Shown piece after piece: positions 7,591-16,816 of a stretch of 64,000 nucleotides of DNA. The position numbers and the translations under genes were made by a program. Source of the stretch: JBGLNJ01 sp034434835 (GTDB lineage: Bacteria > Chloroflexota > Anaerolineae > Fen-1058); the NCBI GenBank assembly GCA_034434835.1, contig DAOTXX010000179.1, positions 1 to 64,000 on the forward strand. Reading direction: 5' to 3'. Position 1 is the stretch's first letter; each line of letters starts with the position of its first letter. The notes beneath the pieces are model-generated. The model had not been told where the DNA came from. It worked only from the letters and a program-made list of their open reading frames with translations, and did no database searches.

Positions 7591-7803
7591 ATTTCGGATT
7601 TCGGTTTGGGGCTTGAATCTGCAACACGACGAGTATCAGTAGATCCAAAATCTCGGCGGCTTGCCCGCGAATTCATTCGCGGGCTGATACCGCGAAGCCG
7701 CCTGAAGACGGCTTGTTCGTTTAGCCCGCTTGAGCGGGCTTGGTGGGCCTCAGCCCGACGTTTCAACGTCGGGCGATAGGCGGCGAGAGCAAAAATTGGA
7801 TCT
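7590..7803. repeat. intergenic repeat cluster: heptads plus four tandem hairpins inside an AGATCCAA inverted repeat
   Basis: There is no gene in 7591-7919. Heptads GATTTCG, GATTTCG and GTTTGGG start on the last base of the upstream stop (7590-7610). AGATCCAA (7641-7648) and its complement TTGGATCT (7796-7803) enclose four successive perfect or near-perfect hairpins: GCCCGCGAAT/ATTCGCGGGC (7663-7684), AAGCCG/CGGCTT (7695-7714), AGCCCGCT/GCGGGCT (7723-7741) and GCCCGACGTT/AACGTCGGGC (7753-7774). CGAGTAT occurs just outside each end. This looks like a composite palindromic element. Confidence 0.75.
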
Positions 7804-7919
7804 ACCGAGTATGGCTCTATCGCAAGGAAGATAGAAGGATCAAAACGAGCAGCACAGGGACGCGTCATCTCTTAGCCTTAAAAGTTCTCTGGCAAGAACA
7901 AGGCAACCTGGAGGACGAT

Positions 7920-8501
7920 ATGGCAACATGCTGGCGGAACTTGCTCCTCGTCGTGTGCATTACAATGCTGGCGGCTTGCCAACAGCCTGCGCCGATCGTC
8001 GTTGTGCCGCCGCCGACCGTTGCGCCGACCGCGCTGCCCACGCCCGCGCCGGTTCGCGTGTACGTCAGCGGGGCAGTCGCCACGCCGGGGGTTTACACCC
8101 TTCCGCCTCACAGCCTGGTGCATGATGCGATCCAGGCCGCGGGCGGCGCGAGCGCGGAGGCCAATCTGGAACGCATCAATCTCGCGCTCGAGGTGCGCGA
8201 TCAGCAACAGATACACGTGCCGCGCAAGGGCGAATCGGCGCCGGCGCAGCCTACGTTGCTTTCCTTGCCCAGCAGCGCGGCCGCGTCAGCGGTGCCGGGT
8301 GCCCGGCGCGTCAACATCAACACGGCAACTCTGGCGGAGCTGGAGACGTTGCCCCGGATCGGTCCGAGCATTGCTCAGCGCATTATTGACTATCGCACCC
8401 GAAACGGGCCTTTTAAACAGATCGAGGACATCAAGAACGTCAGTGGGATTGGCGAGGCCATGTTCAGCGCCATCAAGGATTTGATCGCCGTCGAGCCGTG
8501 A
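7920..8501 (+). CDS. comEA: ComEA-type DNA-binding competence lipoprotein
   Basis: A 193-residue exported protein. Residues 1-20 form a lipoprotein signal ending in lipobox LAAC, followed by a Pro/Thr/Val linker, an SLBB-like domain (about residues 45-95, 'VRVYVSGAVATPGVYTLPPHS' region), a second linker and a C-terminal double helix-hairpin-helix domain ('VNINTATLAELETLPRIGPS', then 'IEDIKNVSGIGEAMF'). ComEA binds double-stranded DNA at the cell surface and delivers it to the ComEC channel. In the textbook case ComEA is anchored by an N-terminal membrane helix, so lipid anchoring is a variant. GAGG lies 6 bases upstream of the ATG. It sits oddly between carboxylase genes; a comF gene is 22 kb away. 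Confidence 0.88.
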   Translation: MATCWRNLLLVVCITMLAACQQPAPIVVVPPPTVAPTALPTPAPVRVYVSGAVATPGVYTLPPHSLVHDAIQAAGGASAEANLERINLALEVRDQQQIHVPRKGESAPAQPTLLSLPSSAAASAVPGARRVNINTATLAELETLPRIGPSIAQRIIDYRTRNGPFKQIEDIKNVSGIGEAMFSAIKDLIAVEP

Positions 8502-8507
8502 TATGAT

Positions 8508-8535
8508 CGTATTGCGTATTCCGTATTGTGTATCA
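8508..8535. repeat. heptad repeat tract before accC
   Basis: CGTATTG, CGTATTC, CGTATTG and TGTATCA follow in exact seven-base register (8508-8535), and the last unit runs directly into the AGGAGA ribosome binding site of the biotin carboxylase gene. Confidence 0.8.
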
Positions 8536-8543
8536 GGAGAGTT

Positions 8544-10046
8544 GTGTTCACCAAAGTCTTGATCGCCAATCGGGGAGAGATCGCTGTCCGGATCATCCGC
8601 GCTTGCCGCGAGTTGGGCATCCGGACGGTGGCTGTGTACTCGGATGTGGATCGCAATGCGCTGCATGTCCGCTATGCCGATGAAGCTTACCACATCGGAC
8701 CGCCGCCCGCGCGCGAGAGTTATCTGAGGATTGACCGGATCGTTGACATTGCCAAACAGGCCGGGGCAGACGCGATCCATCCCGGCTATGGCTTTTTGGC
8801 CGAACGGCCCGAATTTGAGATGGTTTGCGCCGAGATGGGCATTGTGTTCATCGGCCCGCCAGCCTCGGCCATTGGCGCGATGGGGGACAAGGCCGTTGCG
8901 CGGATGACGGTGCAAAAGGCAGGTGTGCCGGTCGTCCCGGGCACGGAAGGCGAGGGTGGCTTGCGCGATGAAGAGATCCTGGCTGTCGCGCCGCACGTTG
9001 GCTTTCCGTTGCTGGTCAAGGCCACAGCGGGCGGCGGCGGCAAGGGCATGCGGATCGTCGAGCGATTCGAGGACCTGCCACGCGCGCTGGCTTCGGCCCG
9101 ACGCGAGGCGGAAGCTGCATTTGGCGATAGCGCCGTGTACCTGGAAAAGGTCGTCGAGGGCGCGCGGCACGTGGAGGTGCAACTGTTGGCCGATCAGCAC
9201 GGCAACTGCATCTACCTGGGCGAACGCGAGTGTTCGATCCAGCGCCGCCATCAAAAGCTGATCGAAGAAGCGCCGTCGCCCATCATGGACGAAGATTTGC
9301 GCCAACGCATGGGCGAGGTCGCTGTGCGCGCGGCGCAAGCGGTCAACTACTCGAACGCAGGGACAATCGAATTTCTGGTAGACAAGGACAGGAATTTTTA
9401 TTTTTTGGAGATGAATACGCGCCTGCAAGTCGAGCATCCCGTCACCGAGATGGTGACCGGCATTGACATTGTCAAAGAGCAAATCCGCCTCGCGCGCGGG
9501 CGCAAGCTGCGCTACACGCAGGACGATGTCCGGATCAACGGCTGGGCGATCGAGTGCCGTATCAACGCCGAAGACCCGTTCAACAATTTCCTCCCGTCCA
9601 CTGGCACCGTTCAAATGCTCAGGCGGCCGGCTGGGCCGGGCGTGCGCGTGGACAGCGGCGTGGATACCGGCAGCGAGATCACGCCCTATTATGATTCGCT
9701 GCTGGCCAAGCTGATCGTCTGGGGCGAGACACGCGCCGAGGCGATCGTGCGCATGCGTCGCGCGCTGCGCGAATATCGCGTCCTGGGCCTCAAGACCAAT
9801 ATCCCATTCCACCAGGCGATCATGGAAAGCCACCGCTTTCACGGCGGCCAGTTCGATACGACGTTTGTCGAGCAGCGTTTTTCGATGGGTGAAAACATTC
9901 CGGATTTTCTGCCGCGCGTTGCCGCCATCGCGGCGACGCTCGTCGAGCACCAACGCGGACAGCAAGCGGCGCAGATGGTGCGCGGCCCTTCACGCGACAT
10001 GAGCAATTGGAAGCTGGCCGGTCGCTCCGGGCGAATGAGAAGGTGA
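8544..10046 (+). CDS. accC: biotin carboxylase subunit of acyl-CoA carboxylase
   Basis: A 500-residue ATP-grasp enzyme that carboxylates biotin on the carrier protein using ATP and bicarbonate. It has the N-terminal 'KVLIANRGEIAVRIIRA' motif, the glycine-rich ATP loop 'KATAGGGGKGMRIV', the 'ERECSIQRRHQKLIEEAPS' segment split around residues 225-245, 'EMNTRLQVEHPVTEM' with metal and catalytic residues, and the C-terminal cap 'ITPYYDSLLAKLI'. GTG at 8544 is chosen because it gives the conserved N-terminus and has AGGAGA 4 bases upstream. Only 3 bases separate it from the biotinyl carrier gene. It is slightly longer than stand-alone AccC (about 450), closer to the biotin carboxylase part of propionyl-CoA carboxylase. 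Confidence 0.95.
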   Translation: MFTKVLIANRGEIAVRIIRACRELGIRTVAVYSDVDRNALHVRYADEAYHIGPPPARESYLRIDRIVDIAKQAGADAIHPGYGFLAERPEFEMVCAEMGIVFIGPPASAIGAMGDKAVARMTVQKAGVPVVPGTEGEGGLRDEEILAVAPHVGFPLLVKATAGGGGKGMRIVERFEDLPRALASARREAEAAFGDSAVYLEKVVEGARHVEVQLLADQHGNCIYLGERECSIQRRHQKLIEEAPSPIMDEDLRQRMGEVAVRAAQAVNYSNAGTIEFLVDKDRNFYFLEMNTRLQVEHPVTEMVTGIDIVKEQIRLARGRKLRYTQDDVRINGWAIECRINAEDPFNNFLPSTGTVQMLRRPAGPGVRVDSGVDTGSEITPYYDSLLAKLIVWGETRAEAIVRMRRALREYRVLGLKTNIPFHQAIMESHRFHGGQFDTTFVEQRFSMGENIPDFLPRVAAIAATLVEHQRGQQAAQMVRGPSRDMSNWKLAGRSGRMRR

Positions 10047-10049
10047 GCC

Positions 10050-10547
10050 GTGAAATACTCGACAACCGTTGGCGATAAAACGTTCATCCTTGATGTGAAC
10101 CGCGAGGATGAGGTCACGGTGGATGGCGAGACGGTGCCGGTGGATTTCCTTTCGATTGACCGTGCGACGGCATACTCGCTGCTGCTAGATAACCAATCCT
10201 ACGAAGTCATGGTGAGCCAGGCAGGGGACGATTACCAGGTGTTGGTCTTGGGCCATATGTTCACTGTCCACGTCGAGGATGAGCGAGCACGCCGGTTGGC
10301 GCAGGCTTCACGCGGGTTCATTCCGGCGGGCGGCGAGATCCAAATCAAAGCGCCGATGCCTGGACTGATCGTTGCTGTCCCGGTCGTCGAAGGGCAGATC
10401 GTCAAGCGCGGCGATGTGGTGGTCGTGCTCGAATCCATGAAGATGGAAAATGAGATCAAAGCCCCGCGCGATGGTACCGTGTCCGCGGTGCGTGTCCAGG
10501 CCCGCCAGAGTGTGGAGCAGAATCAGACGCTGGTGACGATCACGTAG
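10050..10547 (+). CDS. biotin carboxyl carrier protein of acyl-CoA carboxylase
   Basis: A 165-residue protein. The C-terminal half is a biotinyl domain with the biotin attachment motif ESMKMEN (Lys near residue 131) and the flanking 'APMPGLIVAVPVVEGQIVKRGD'-type turns; the N-terminal half resembles the small beta-barrel that joins biotin carboxylase to the biotinyl domain in propionyl-CoA carboxylase alpha chains. Here the alpha chain is split into separate biotin carboxylase and carrier genes. GTG at 10050 is preceded by GAGAAGGTGA and lies 3 bases after accC. It presumably works with the upstream carboxyltransferase (6040-7590). Confidence 0.92.
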   Translation: MKYSTTVGDKTFILDVNREDEVTVDGETVPVDFLSIDRATAYSLLLDNQSYEVMVSQAGDDYQVLVLGHMFTVHVEDERARRLAQASRGFIPAGGEIQIKAPMPGLIVAVPVVEGQIVKRGDVVVVLESMKMENEIKAPRDGTVSAVRVQARQSVEQNQTLVTIT

Positions 10548-10563
10548 AGCGTGGAGGGTGAGC

Positions 10564-11763
10564 GTGAAGCGACAAGCCTCGATCAACATCACCTCGACTG
10601 AATTCCAATCCCGCGCCGAAAAGCTGCTCGAACACATTCGAGTGCAAGGTCTGAGCGGCGTGGTCTTGTTCGACAACTATTACATCCTGTATTTCACCGG
10701 CTTTGCCTTCATCCCCACCGAACGCCCCATCGCGTTTGTGATGAACGCGCAAGGCGATAGGGCCATGTTCGTCCCGCGCCTCGAAGTCGAGCACGCCAAA
10801 TCCAAGACTGGCTTTGAGCGGGTGGATCACTATGTCGAATACCCTTATGATCCTCATCCCATGCAGGTCTTGAAGAAAACACTGGACGACATGGGCGTCC
10901 GGGGCAGGATCGGTGCGGACACCGATGGCTATCCGTGGATCCTGGGCTATCGCGGCCCGTCGCTCACGGAACTCACGGGCGGCGTCGTCCTGCGCGTCGC
11001 TGGCTTTGTCGAAGATATGATGATGATCAAGAGCCAGGCTGAAGTGGCGCTGATCCGTGAGAGCGTCAAGTGGAGCCACCTGGCGCATCGTCTGCTTCAA
11101 CGATACACCCGAGTCGGCGCGACTGAGACTGAGGTCAGCCTGCGCGCCAGCCACGAAGCGACGCTGGCGATGCTCGAGACGCTCGGGCCGCTGTATCGCT
11201 CCCAGAGTATGTTCTGGGATGGCACCAGCGCAGGCTATCGCGGGCAGATCGGGCGCAATGCCGCGATCCCGCACTCGCTGGCCAACAACATCACCTTTCA
11301 GCCGGGCGACGTACTGGTGAGCGGCGCCGGCGCGCCGATGTGGGGTTACAACTCGGAACTCGAACGGACCATGATCATCGGTCAGCCGACCGACGAACAG
11401 CGCCGGATGTTCGAGCACATGAAGAAAGCGCAAGAGGTGGCGTTCGAGGCGATGCGCCCCGGCGCGCGATGTTCAGATGTGGATCGAGCGGCGCGGAAAT
11501 ATTACGAGGACAACGACCTGGTGAAATTCTGGAAGCACCATTCGGGTCACGCCATTGGCCTGCGCTACCATGAAGGGCCGTTCCTCGACGTGGGCGATCA
11601 CACTACGCTGCGCCCCGGCATGGTGCTCACCGTCGAGCCTGGCTTGTATGCGGCCAACCTGGGCGGCTTTCGTCACTCGGACACGGTGCTGATCACCGAG
11701 GATGGGCTGGAGGTTCTGACGTACTATCCGCGCGACTTGGGGAGCCTGATCATTCCAGTGTGA
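10564..11763 (+). CDS. M24 'pita-bread' family protein (Xaa-Pro aminopeptidase-like), metal site degenerate
   Basis: About 399 residues: an N-terminal creatinase-like domain (about 1-140) and a C-terminal pita-bread domain. Classical M24 metallopeptidases bind two metal ions through Asp, Asp, His, Glu, Glu. Here the His ('HSGHAIGLRYHEGP') and the first Glu ('LTVEPG') are present. The first Asp position reads Gly ('DVLVSGAGA'), the second reads Glu ('GYNSELERT'), and the last Glu reads Ser ('GFRHSDTVL'). It may therefore be a non-peptidase member such as a creatinase- or lyase-type enzyme. GTG at 10564 has GGAGGG about 5-6 bases upstream; GTG at 10558 is the alternative. It follows the carboxylase genes by about 15 bases, so it is probably co-transcribed. 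Confidence 0.82.
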   Translation: MKRQASINITSTEFQSRAEKLLEHIRVQGLSGVVLFDNYYILYFTGFAFIPTERPIAFVMNAQGDRAMFVPRLEVEHAKSKTGFERVDHYVEYPYDPHPMQVLKKTLDDMGVRGRIGADTDGYPWILGYRGPSLTELTGGVVLRVAGFVEDMMMIKSQAEVALIRESVKWSHLAHRLLQRYTRVGATETEVSLRASHEATLAMLETLGPLYRSQSMFWDGTSAGYRGQIGRNAAIPHSLANNITFQPGDVLVSGAGAPMWGYNSELERTMIIGQPTDEQRRMFEHMKKAQEVAFEAMRPGARCSDVDRAARKYYEDNDLVKFWKHHSGHAIGLRYHEGPFLDVGDHTTLRPGMVLTVEPGLYAANLGGFRHSDTVLITEDGLEVLTYYPRDLGSLIIPV

Positions 11764-11773
11764 TCCCAAGTAG

Positions 11774-11794
11774 GGGCAGCCCTTGTGGCTGTCC
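11774..11794. terminator. stem-loop between convergent genes
   Basis: GGGCAGCC (11774-11781) can pair with GGCTGTCC (11787-11794), with one G-U pair and a five-base loop, in the 35-base gap between two convergent genes. No T-run follows on either strand, so it is at best a weak bidirectional terminator. It is also a shortened version of the GTAGGGGCAGG-type hairpin found in the element at 489-598. Confidence 0.35.
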
Positions 11795-11798
11795 AGGG

Positions 11799-13084
11799 CT
11801 ATACCGCCCGCCGGAGCGGCACAGCCTTGCCCAACACATCTTCCATCACGTCGCCCTTGCGAATGACATAGTTGGGGATGGCCGATGCCGTAAACTGCGC
11901 TGCAACGGCTGCGATGCCGGGCGGCCCTCCAAAGCTTTCTGGATCGATCAGCACCGCCACGACCTGCAGGCCAGTGCGGTCAAGGTGACGCGCGACAATC
12001 GGCCAGCGCGTATCGGCTGACGGAGAGACGATGATCACGGTCGTCCCGCGTGGCAGCCCGGTCGTCTCGGCGGCCAGGACATCTTGCAGCGGGAACCGCC
12101 CCTCTGCACGCAGCACCGCCAGCGTCTCCAAAATCTTGTTGAGCTGACGCTCGCCGCGATCCGCCTGGATCACTTCGCGCCGCTGGCCGACCGCGGCCAA
12201 TCCCAACGCCCGGTCGTGGCGCAAGAAATACTCGGCAATCGAAGCTGCGGCGGTGACGGCGTACTCTTCGGTGCTGGGCGGCAAATCCAAACGCTGAGGG
12301 CGGCGCACCCACGGGGGCTGGCGATCCAATTCGAGCAATTGCTTTCGCCACTGGAAGGTGCCGGCGTCGTGATGCGCGCCACGGTACATGTCGAGGATGA
12401 TCCACACATCCGCCAACGGGTCAAGCTCAAACTCTTTGACGATCAGCCGGTCGCGCTTGGCTGTCGAAGGCCAGTGAATCCGGTTGAAGCTATCGCCGGG
12501 CGCGTACTCGCGCACCCCGGCCGCATTCGTCGTCACATAGTGCGTGCGTCGGCGGAGCGCATCGCCCCCGGGCAGGTGGCCCATCGGCAACGGGAACATG
12601 CGTAGGGTCACGGTCCCCGGATAAACGACGATGGTCGAAGTCGCCGGGATCTTGCGCGAAAGCCGAAACAGCCCGAACGGATCGCCGCTCGTGACCGTGA
12701 TCGGCCCGAGCGTGAACCGCCCGCGCTCCTGGCACGTCGTCCGCACGCTCCACCCGCGCTCTGTCCCCGGCGCGAGGTTGCTGACGACAAATCCTGCGTG
12801 ATGCCCCGGCAGATTGGATTGGTCGTCCACTTCCAGCCAGAGCTTGGCCAGCCGTCCCGTGTTGCGAACGGCCAATCGCTCTTCGAGCGGATGACCCACC
12901 TGGGCGTGACGGATGTGCGTCTTGCGGGAAAAGCGCAGCCACCGGACGCCTGTCCACGCCCAAAAGAGTGACAGGCCGATCAGTAGCATGATCGCATACG
13001 CGAGTTGATAGAACATGTCACGCCCGGACACCAGGGCGCCGATCAGCGCCAGGAGGCCGAGCGCGAGCACCATCCGGAGTCGGG

Positions 13085-13088
<4 letters not shown>
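11799..13088 (-). CDS. DUF58 (MoxR-associated, vWA-like) membrane protein
   Basis: A 429-residue protein with two N-terminal membrane helices (about residues 5-20 and 27-45), an Ig-like beta domain (about 55-190, 'PFGLFRLSRKI' included) and the DUF58 domain with the hallmark 'REYAPGDSFNRIHWPSTAK' and 'WIILDMY' segment, a von Willebrand A-like fold. DUF58 proteins regularly accompany a MoxR AAA+ ATPase; the pair is thought to act in maturation or cell-envelope quality control, but the substrate is usually unknown. The ATG overlaps the stop of the upstream moxR gene by 4 bases (ATGA), showing coupling. Confidence 0.9.
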
Positions 13089-14038
<950 letters not shown>

Positions 14039-14057
14039 GAATTTTCCTCCTGGGTGC

Positions 14058-14086
14058 TTGACTTGGGCGCGCGCCTATGCCATAAT
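14058..14086 (+). promoter_or_regulatory. promoter of thpR, probably leaderless
   Basis: TTGACT (14058-14063), 17-base spacer, CATAAT (14081-14086). Only six bases separate the -10 box from the ATG at 14093, so transcription should start at or next to the start codon. No ribosome binding site precedes thpR, which agrees with a leaderless message. Confidence 0.65.
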
Positions 14087-14092
14087 TTTAGC

Positions 14093-14683
14093 ATGAATAC
14101 GCTACGCGCCTTTGTTGCGATTGAACTCCCTGCCGACCTCCTGCGCCTGCTGGATCAAGTCCAGGCGCAGCTCAAAGCGGCCGCGCCGCCGGGCAGCGTG
14201 CGTTGGGTCCACGTTGGAGGCATTCATTTGACTTTGAAATTCCTCGGCGCGGTACCTGCCTCGCAACTGGACATGATCGTTTCGGCGATGGCGGTTGCGG
14301 CGAGCCACGTCACGCCATTCACCATCACCGTCAGCGGCGCGGGCTGCTTTCCTAACGTCAAACGTCCGCGCGTCGTGTGGGTCGGCGTCAGTGAGCCGAC
14401 CGGCAAGCTCAACAGCTTGCAGCGCGCGGTCGAATCCAACATCTCGCCGCTGGGCTACCCGCCCGAAGAGCGCGGGTTCCAGCCACACCTCACACTGGGC
14501 CGCGCCGCACGCGACGCTTCACCTGCTGACCTCAAGCGCCTGGGCGACGTCGTCGCCGTGGCTAACATCGGCACGCTCGGCCAGGTGACCGTCAATGAGA
14601 TCGCTCTCATCAAAAGCGATCTCAAGCCGAGCGGAGCAGAGTACACAGCGCTACAACGTGCGCGGCTTGGTTCAAAACCGTAA
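14093..14683 (+). CDS. thpR: RNA 2',3'-cyclic phosphodiesterase
   Basis: A 196-residue 2H-superfamily phosphodiesterase that opens 2',3'-cyclic phosphates on RNA ends (ThpR/LigT). Both catalytic HxTx motifs are visible: 'GIHLTLKFLG' (near residue 43) and 'FQPHLTLGRA' (near residue 130). The family N-terminus 'LRAFVAIELPADL' begins right at the ATG. Length is normal. A near-consensus promoter sits so close that the mRNA is probably leaderless. It is divergent from the moxR gene and followed by a perfect palindrome. Confidence 0.93.
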   Translation: MNTLRAFVAIELPADLLRLLDQVQAQLKAAAPPGSVRWVHVGGIHLTLKFLGAVPASQLDMIVSAMAVAASHVTPFTITVSGAGCFPNVKRPRVVWVGVSEPTGKLNSLQRAVESNISPLGYPPEERGFQPHLTLGRAARDASPADLKRLGDVVAVANIGTLGQVTVNEIALIKSDLKPSGAEYTALQRARLGSKP

Positions 14684-14695
14684 CGCTCGTGGGGA

Positions 14696-14726
14696 GAAAC
14701 CCGTTTTCTCTGAGAAAACGGGTTTC
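14696..14726. repeat. perfect 15-bp-arm palindrome after thpR
   Basis: GAAACCCGTTTTCTC (14696-14710), one base, GAGAAAACGGGTTTC (14712-14726). The arms match exactly. In RNA it would form a very stable hairpin but no T-run follows, so an intergenic palindromic repeat that may also act as a 3' end stabiliser is more likely than an intrinsic terminator. Confidence 0.8.
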
Positions 14727-14772
14727 GGCACAGCTTTCTCACCATGAGCGAATCGTAAAACGCGAAACCACG

Positions 14773-15411
14773 ATGCGTTTCCGTGACCGTACTGCTGCCG
14801 GACAAGAACTGGCTCGGGTCCTGCGCGACCTGCTCGGACGCAATGACGTGCTCGTGCTGGGTATCCCACGGGGCGGCGTCGTCGTCGCGTATCAAGTGGC
14901 CCACGCACTGGAAGCGCCCCTCGACGTTTGCCTCACGCACAAGCTCGGTGCGCCGGATAATCCTGAGCTGGCGATTGGCGCAATTGCCGAAACCGGTCAG
15001 GTGGTTCTCGACCAGATGCTGATCGAGGAACTATGGGTTTCGCCTCGCTACATCGAAGCCGAAACCGAGCGCCAACGCAAGGAACTGCAACGCCGCGCCA
15101 AGCTGTATCGCGGCGACCGCCCTCCGCCGCAGATCGCCGGTCGAACGGTCATTGTGATTGACGACGGACTGGCGACCGGCTCGACGATGGTGGCTTCGCT
15201 CAAGGCGCTCGACGCACAGGCCCCAACGTCCCTGATCGCCGCAGTGCCCGTCGCCCCGCCGCAGGCGATCCAGCGCCTCGCGCCTCTGGCCGATCGTGTC
15301 GAGTGTCTGTTCGCCCCCAGCCCGTTCTGGGCCGTTGGCGCGTTCTATGACATTTTCGATCAAGTATCCGACGCCGAAGTGATCCAGTTGCTCCATCCGC
15401 AAGACGAATGA
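14773..15411 (+). CDS. type I phosphoribosyltransferase domain protein
   Basis: A 212-residue protein with the PRPP-binding signature 'VIVIDDGLATGSTM' (near residue 120), an N-terminal 'VLGIPRGGVVVAYQVA' PPi loop and 'KLGAPDNPELAIGAIAE'. This matches the broad family of small predicted phosphoribosyltransferases, often found next to dienelactone hydrolase-like or universal-stress genes; the base or acceptor is unknown. The ATG at 14773 starts the conserved block ('MRFRDRTAAGQEL'); there is no strong ribosome binding site. It ends 6 bases before the convergent Amt-like gene. Confidence 0.85.
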   Translation: MRFRDRTAAGQELARVLRDLLGRNDVLVLGIPRGGVVVAYQVAHALEAPLDVCLTHKLGAPDNPELAIGAIAETGQVVLDQMLIEELWVSPRYIEAETERQRKELQRRAKLYRGDRPPPQIAGRTVIVIDDGLATGSTMVASLKALDAQAPTSLIAAVPVAPPQAIQRLAPLADRVECLFAPSPFWAVGAFYDIFDQVSDAEVIQLLHPQDE

Positions 15412-15417
15412 GCCTGG

Positions 15418-16713
15418 TCATTGATCCTTTGCGGCCCGGTAAAGCAACGCCTGCGCCAGCAGGCGCGTCATCAGCACGACCCCTCCGCCGACCACGAGCA
15501 CAAACCCTGCTATCGCGCCCACGCCTGCCAGTTGCGCGGTGAGTTGACCCGGGTCCGCCAGCAGGCCCGATGCCGGCACCAACCCGGTCACCCCCTGGCC
15601 CGCCGTGAGCAAATATTCCTTCGCACCAATGCCGTTCCAGCCCGCGCCCCAGCGTCCATTCGCAAACAACCCCACGGCCAGCGCGCCCAACAGCCCCGGC
15701 AATCCATAAACAGACACAGCCGCTGTCGTATCGTCCAATCGCAACAGGCGATCCACGGCGTACATGACCAGCAGGACGAGAATCCCCGCGAGCGCGCCAA
15801 GCATCAGAGCCGACCAGAGTTCGATGAAGGGGGCGGCTGCACTCGCGACGACCCAGCCGGCCAGCCAGCCCCGCGCCGCCATCAGCGGCTCAACGCGCGA
15901 GCTGGCAAACCAACTCAGGAGCTGCAAGACCACCGTCGCCGCGGACGCTGCGAGCAATCCGTTAGTCATCGCCAGGGAGAGATTGAGCGATGCGCTCGCC
16001 GGGTGAAATGGATCGGTGGCGATCCATGCTATCCAACCGAGTCCAAACAGTATAGCGCCGCTCACCGCCAAGAGCGGCAGATGCGCTTCCGGTAGTTGTG
16101 AGATCTTGGAGGAGGAACGCGCGGGAAAGACTCGCTGGCCCAGCAACGCCAGTAGCGCACCGACCAAATACACGGCTCCCGCTCCTGCCATATCCACGTA
16201 GCCATGTCCCTGGCGCAAGTTTTGACCCAATGTCGCCAGCCATCCACCGGCCCAGACCCAATGTCCGACGAGCGGCGCGATGACCGAGGCGGTGATCAAT
16301 CCGAGGATGGTCAGGACAAGGTAGTGGGTGCGGTTAGACAGAGCCAGCATCGGGATCATGGCTGCCGTCATCACCAGTGGCAATTGATGCAGGAACAGCG
16401 CAAATGTCTCCGGCCCGGGTGACCCGACGAGCATAAAACCTGTCAGCCCGACAACACTCCATGTGTTCCCGGTCGGGTCGGGCACTGACCAGAACCGATC
16501 GAGCGGACGATACGCCTCAAGTTGCGTGACATGCCAGATGCCACCAAATTGGAGCGCAAATCCCGCTGCCGCGTATGCGAACGCCGAAACGGCCAGCGCC
16601 AAGAGTCCCACGCTGGCTGCGCGTTTTGATTGTTCTGGCGACAGGCCCCCCCAGGCCGCCATCATGGCGCCGACCGGGAGCAGAAACGCCAGAGCGATAC
16701 CGGCCAGGTTCAC
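15418..16713 (-). CDS. Amt/Rh-like membrane channel lacking both pore histidines
   Basis: A 431-residue protein with about 11 membrane helices. Several Amt signatures are recognisable: 'GGWLATLG' ahead of helix 5, 'GYVDMAGAGAVYLVGALLAL' (residues 171-190) matching the AmtB 'LDFAGG..VH' segment, and 'LRLDDTTAAVSVYGLPGLLG' (325-344) matching 'DDP...VHGVCG'. In AmtB the twin His (168 and 318) line the pore; here both aligned positions are Tyr (Y182 and Y336). The Asp corresponding to AmtB D160 is kept (D174). So the fold is probably Amt-like but conduction of ammonium by the usual mechanism is doubtful. No GlnK gene is adjacent. Confidence 0.72.
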   Translation of the reverse strand: MNLAGIALAFLLPVGAMMAAWGGLSPEQSKRAASVGLLALAVSAFAYAAAGFALQFGGIWHVTQLEAYRPLDRFWSVPDPTGNTWSVVGLTGFMLVGSPGPETFALFLHQLPLVMTAAMIPMLALSNRTHYLVLTILGLITASVIAPLVGHWVWAGGWLATLGQNLRQGHGYVDMAGAGAVYLVGALLALLGQRVFPARSSSKISQLPEAHLPLLAVSGAILFGLGWIAWIATDPFHPASASLNLSLAMTNGLLAASAATVVLQLLSWFASSRVEPLMAARGWLAGWVVASAAAPFIELWSALMLGALAGILVLLVMYAVDRLLRLDDTTAAVSVYGLPGLLGALAVGLFANGRWGAGWNGIGAKEYLLTAGQGVTGLVPASGLLADPGQLTAQLAGVGAIAGFVLVVGGGVVLMTRLLAQALLYRAAKDQ

Positions 16714-16816
16714 CGTTCATCCTCCGTGAACACAAACCGCCGATCGCGTCTCGTCGCGGCAGGTTCCCGCGATACATCCAGTTTGCGGAGGACGTGCTCT
16801 GTCGTCGGCGGTCAGT

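Noticed and set aside
8286..9965. Long antisense open frame of about 559 codons opposite comEA and accC
   Set aside because: It mirrors the codon bias of the clearly conserved plus-strand genes and shows no family motif; in GC-rich DNA such antisense frames are common.
11774..11794. Strong intrinsic terminator between convergent genes
   Set aside because: The stem exists but no T-run follows on either strand, so it is listed only as a weak candidate.
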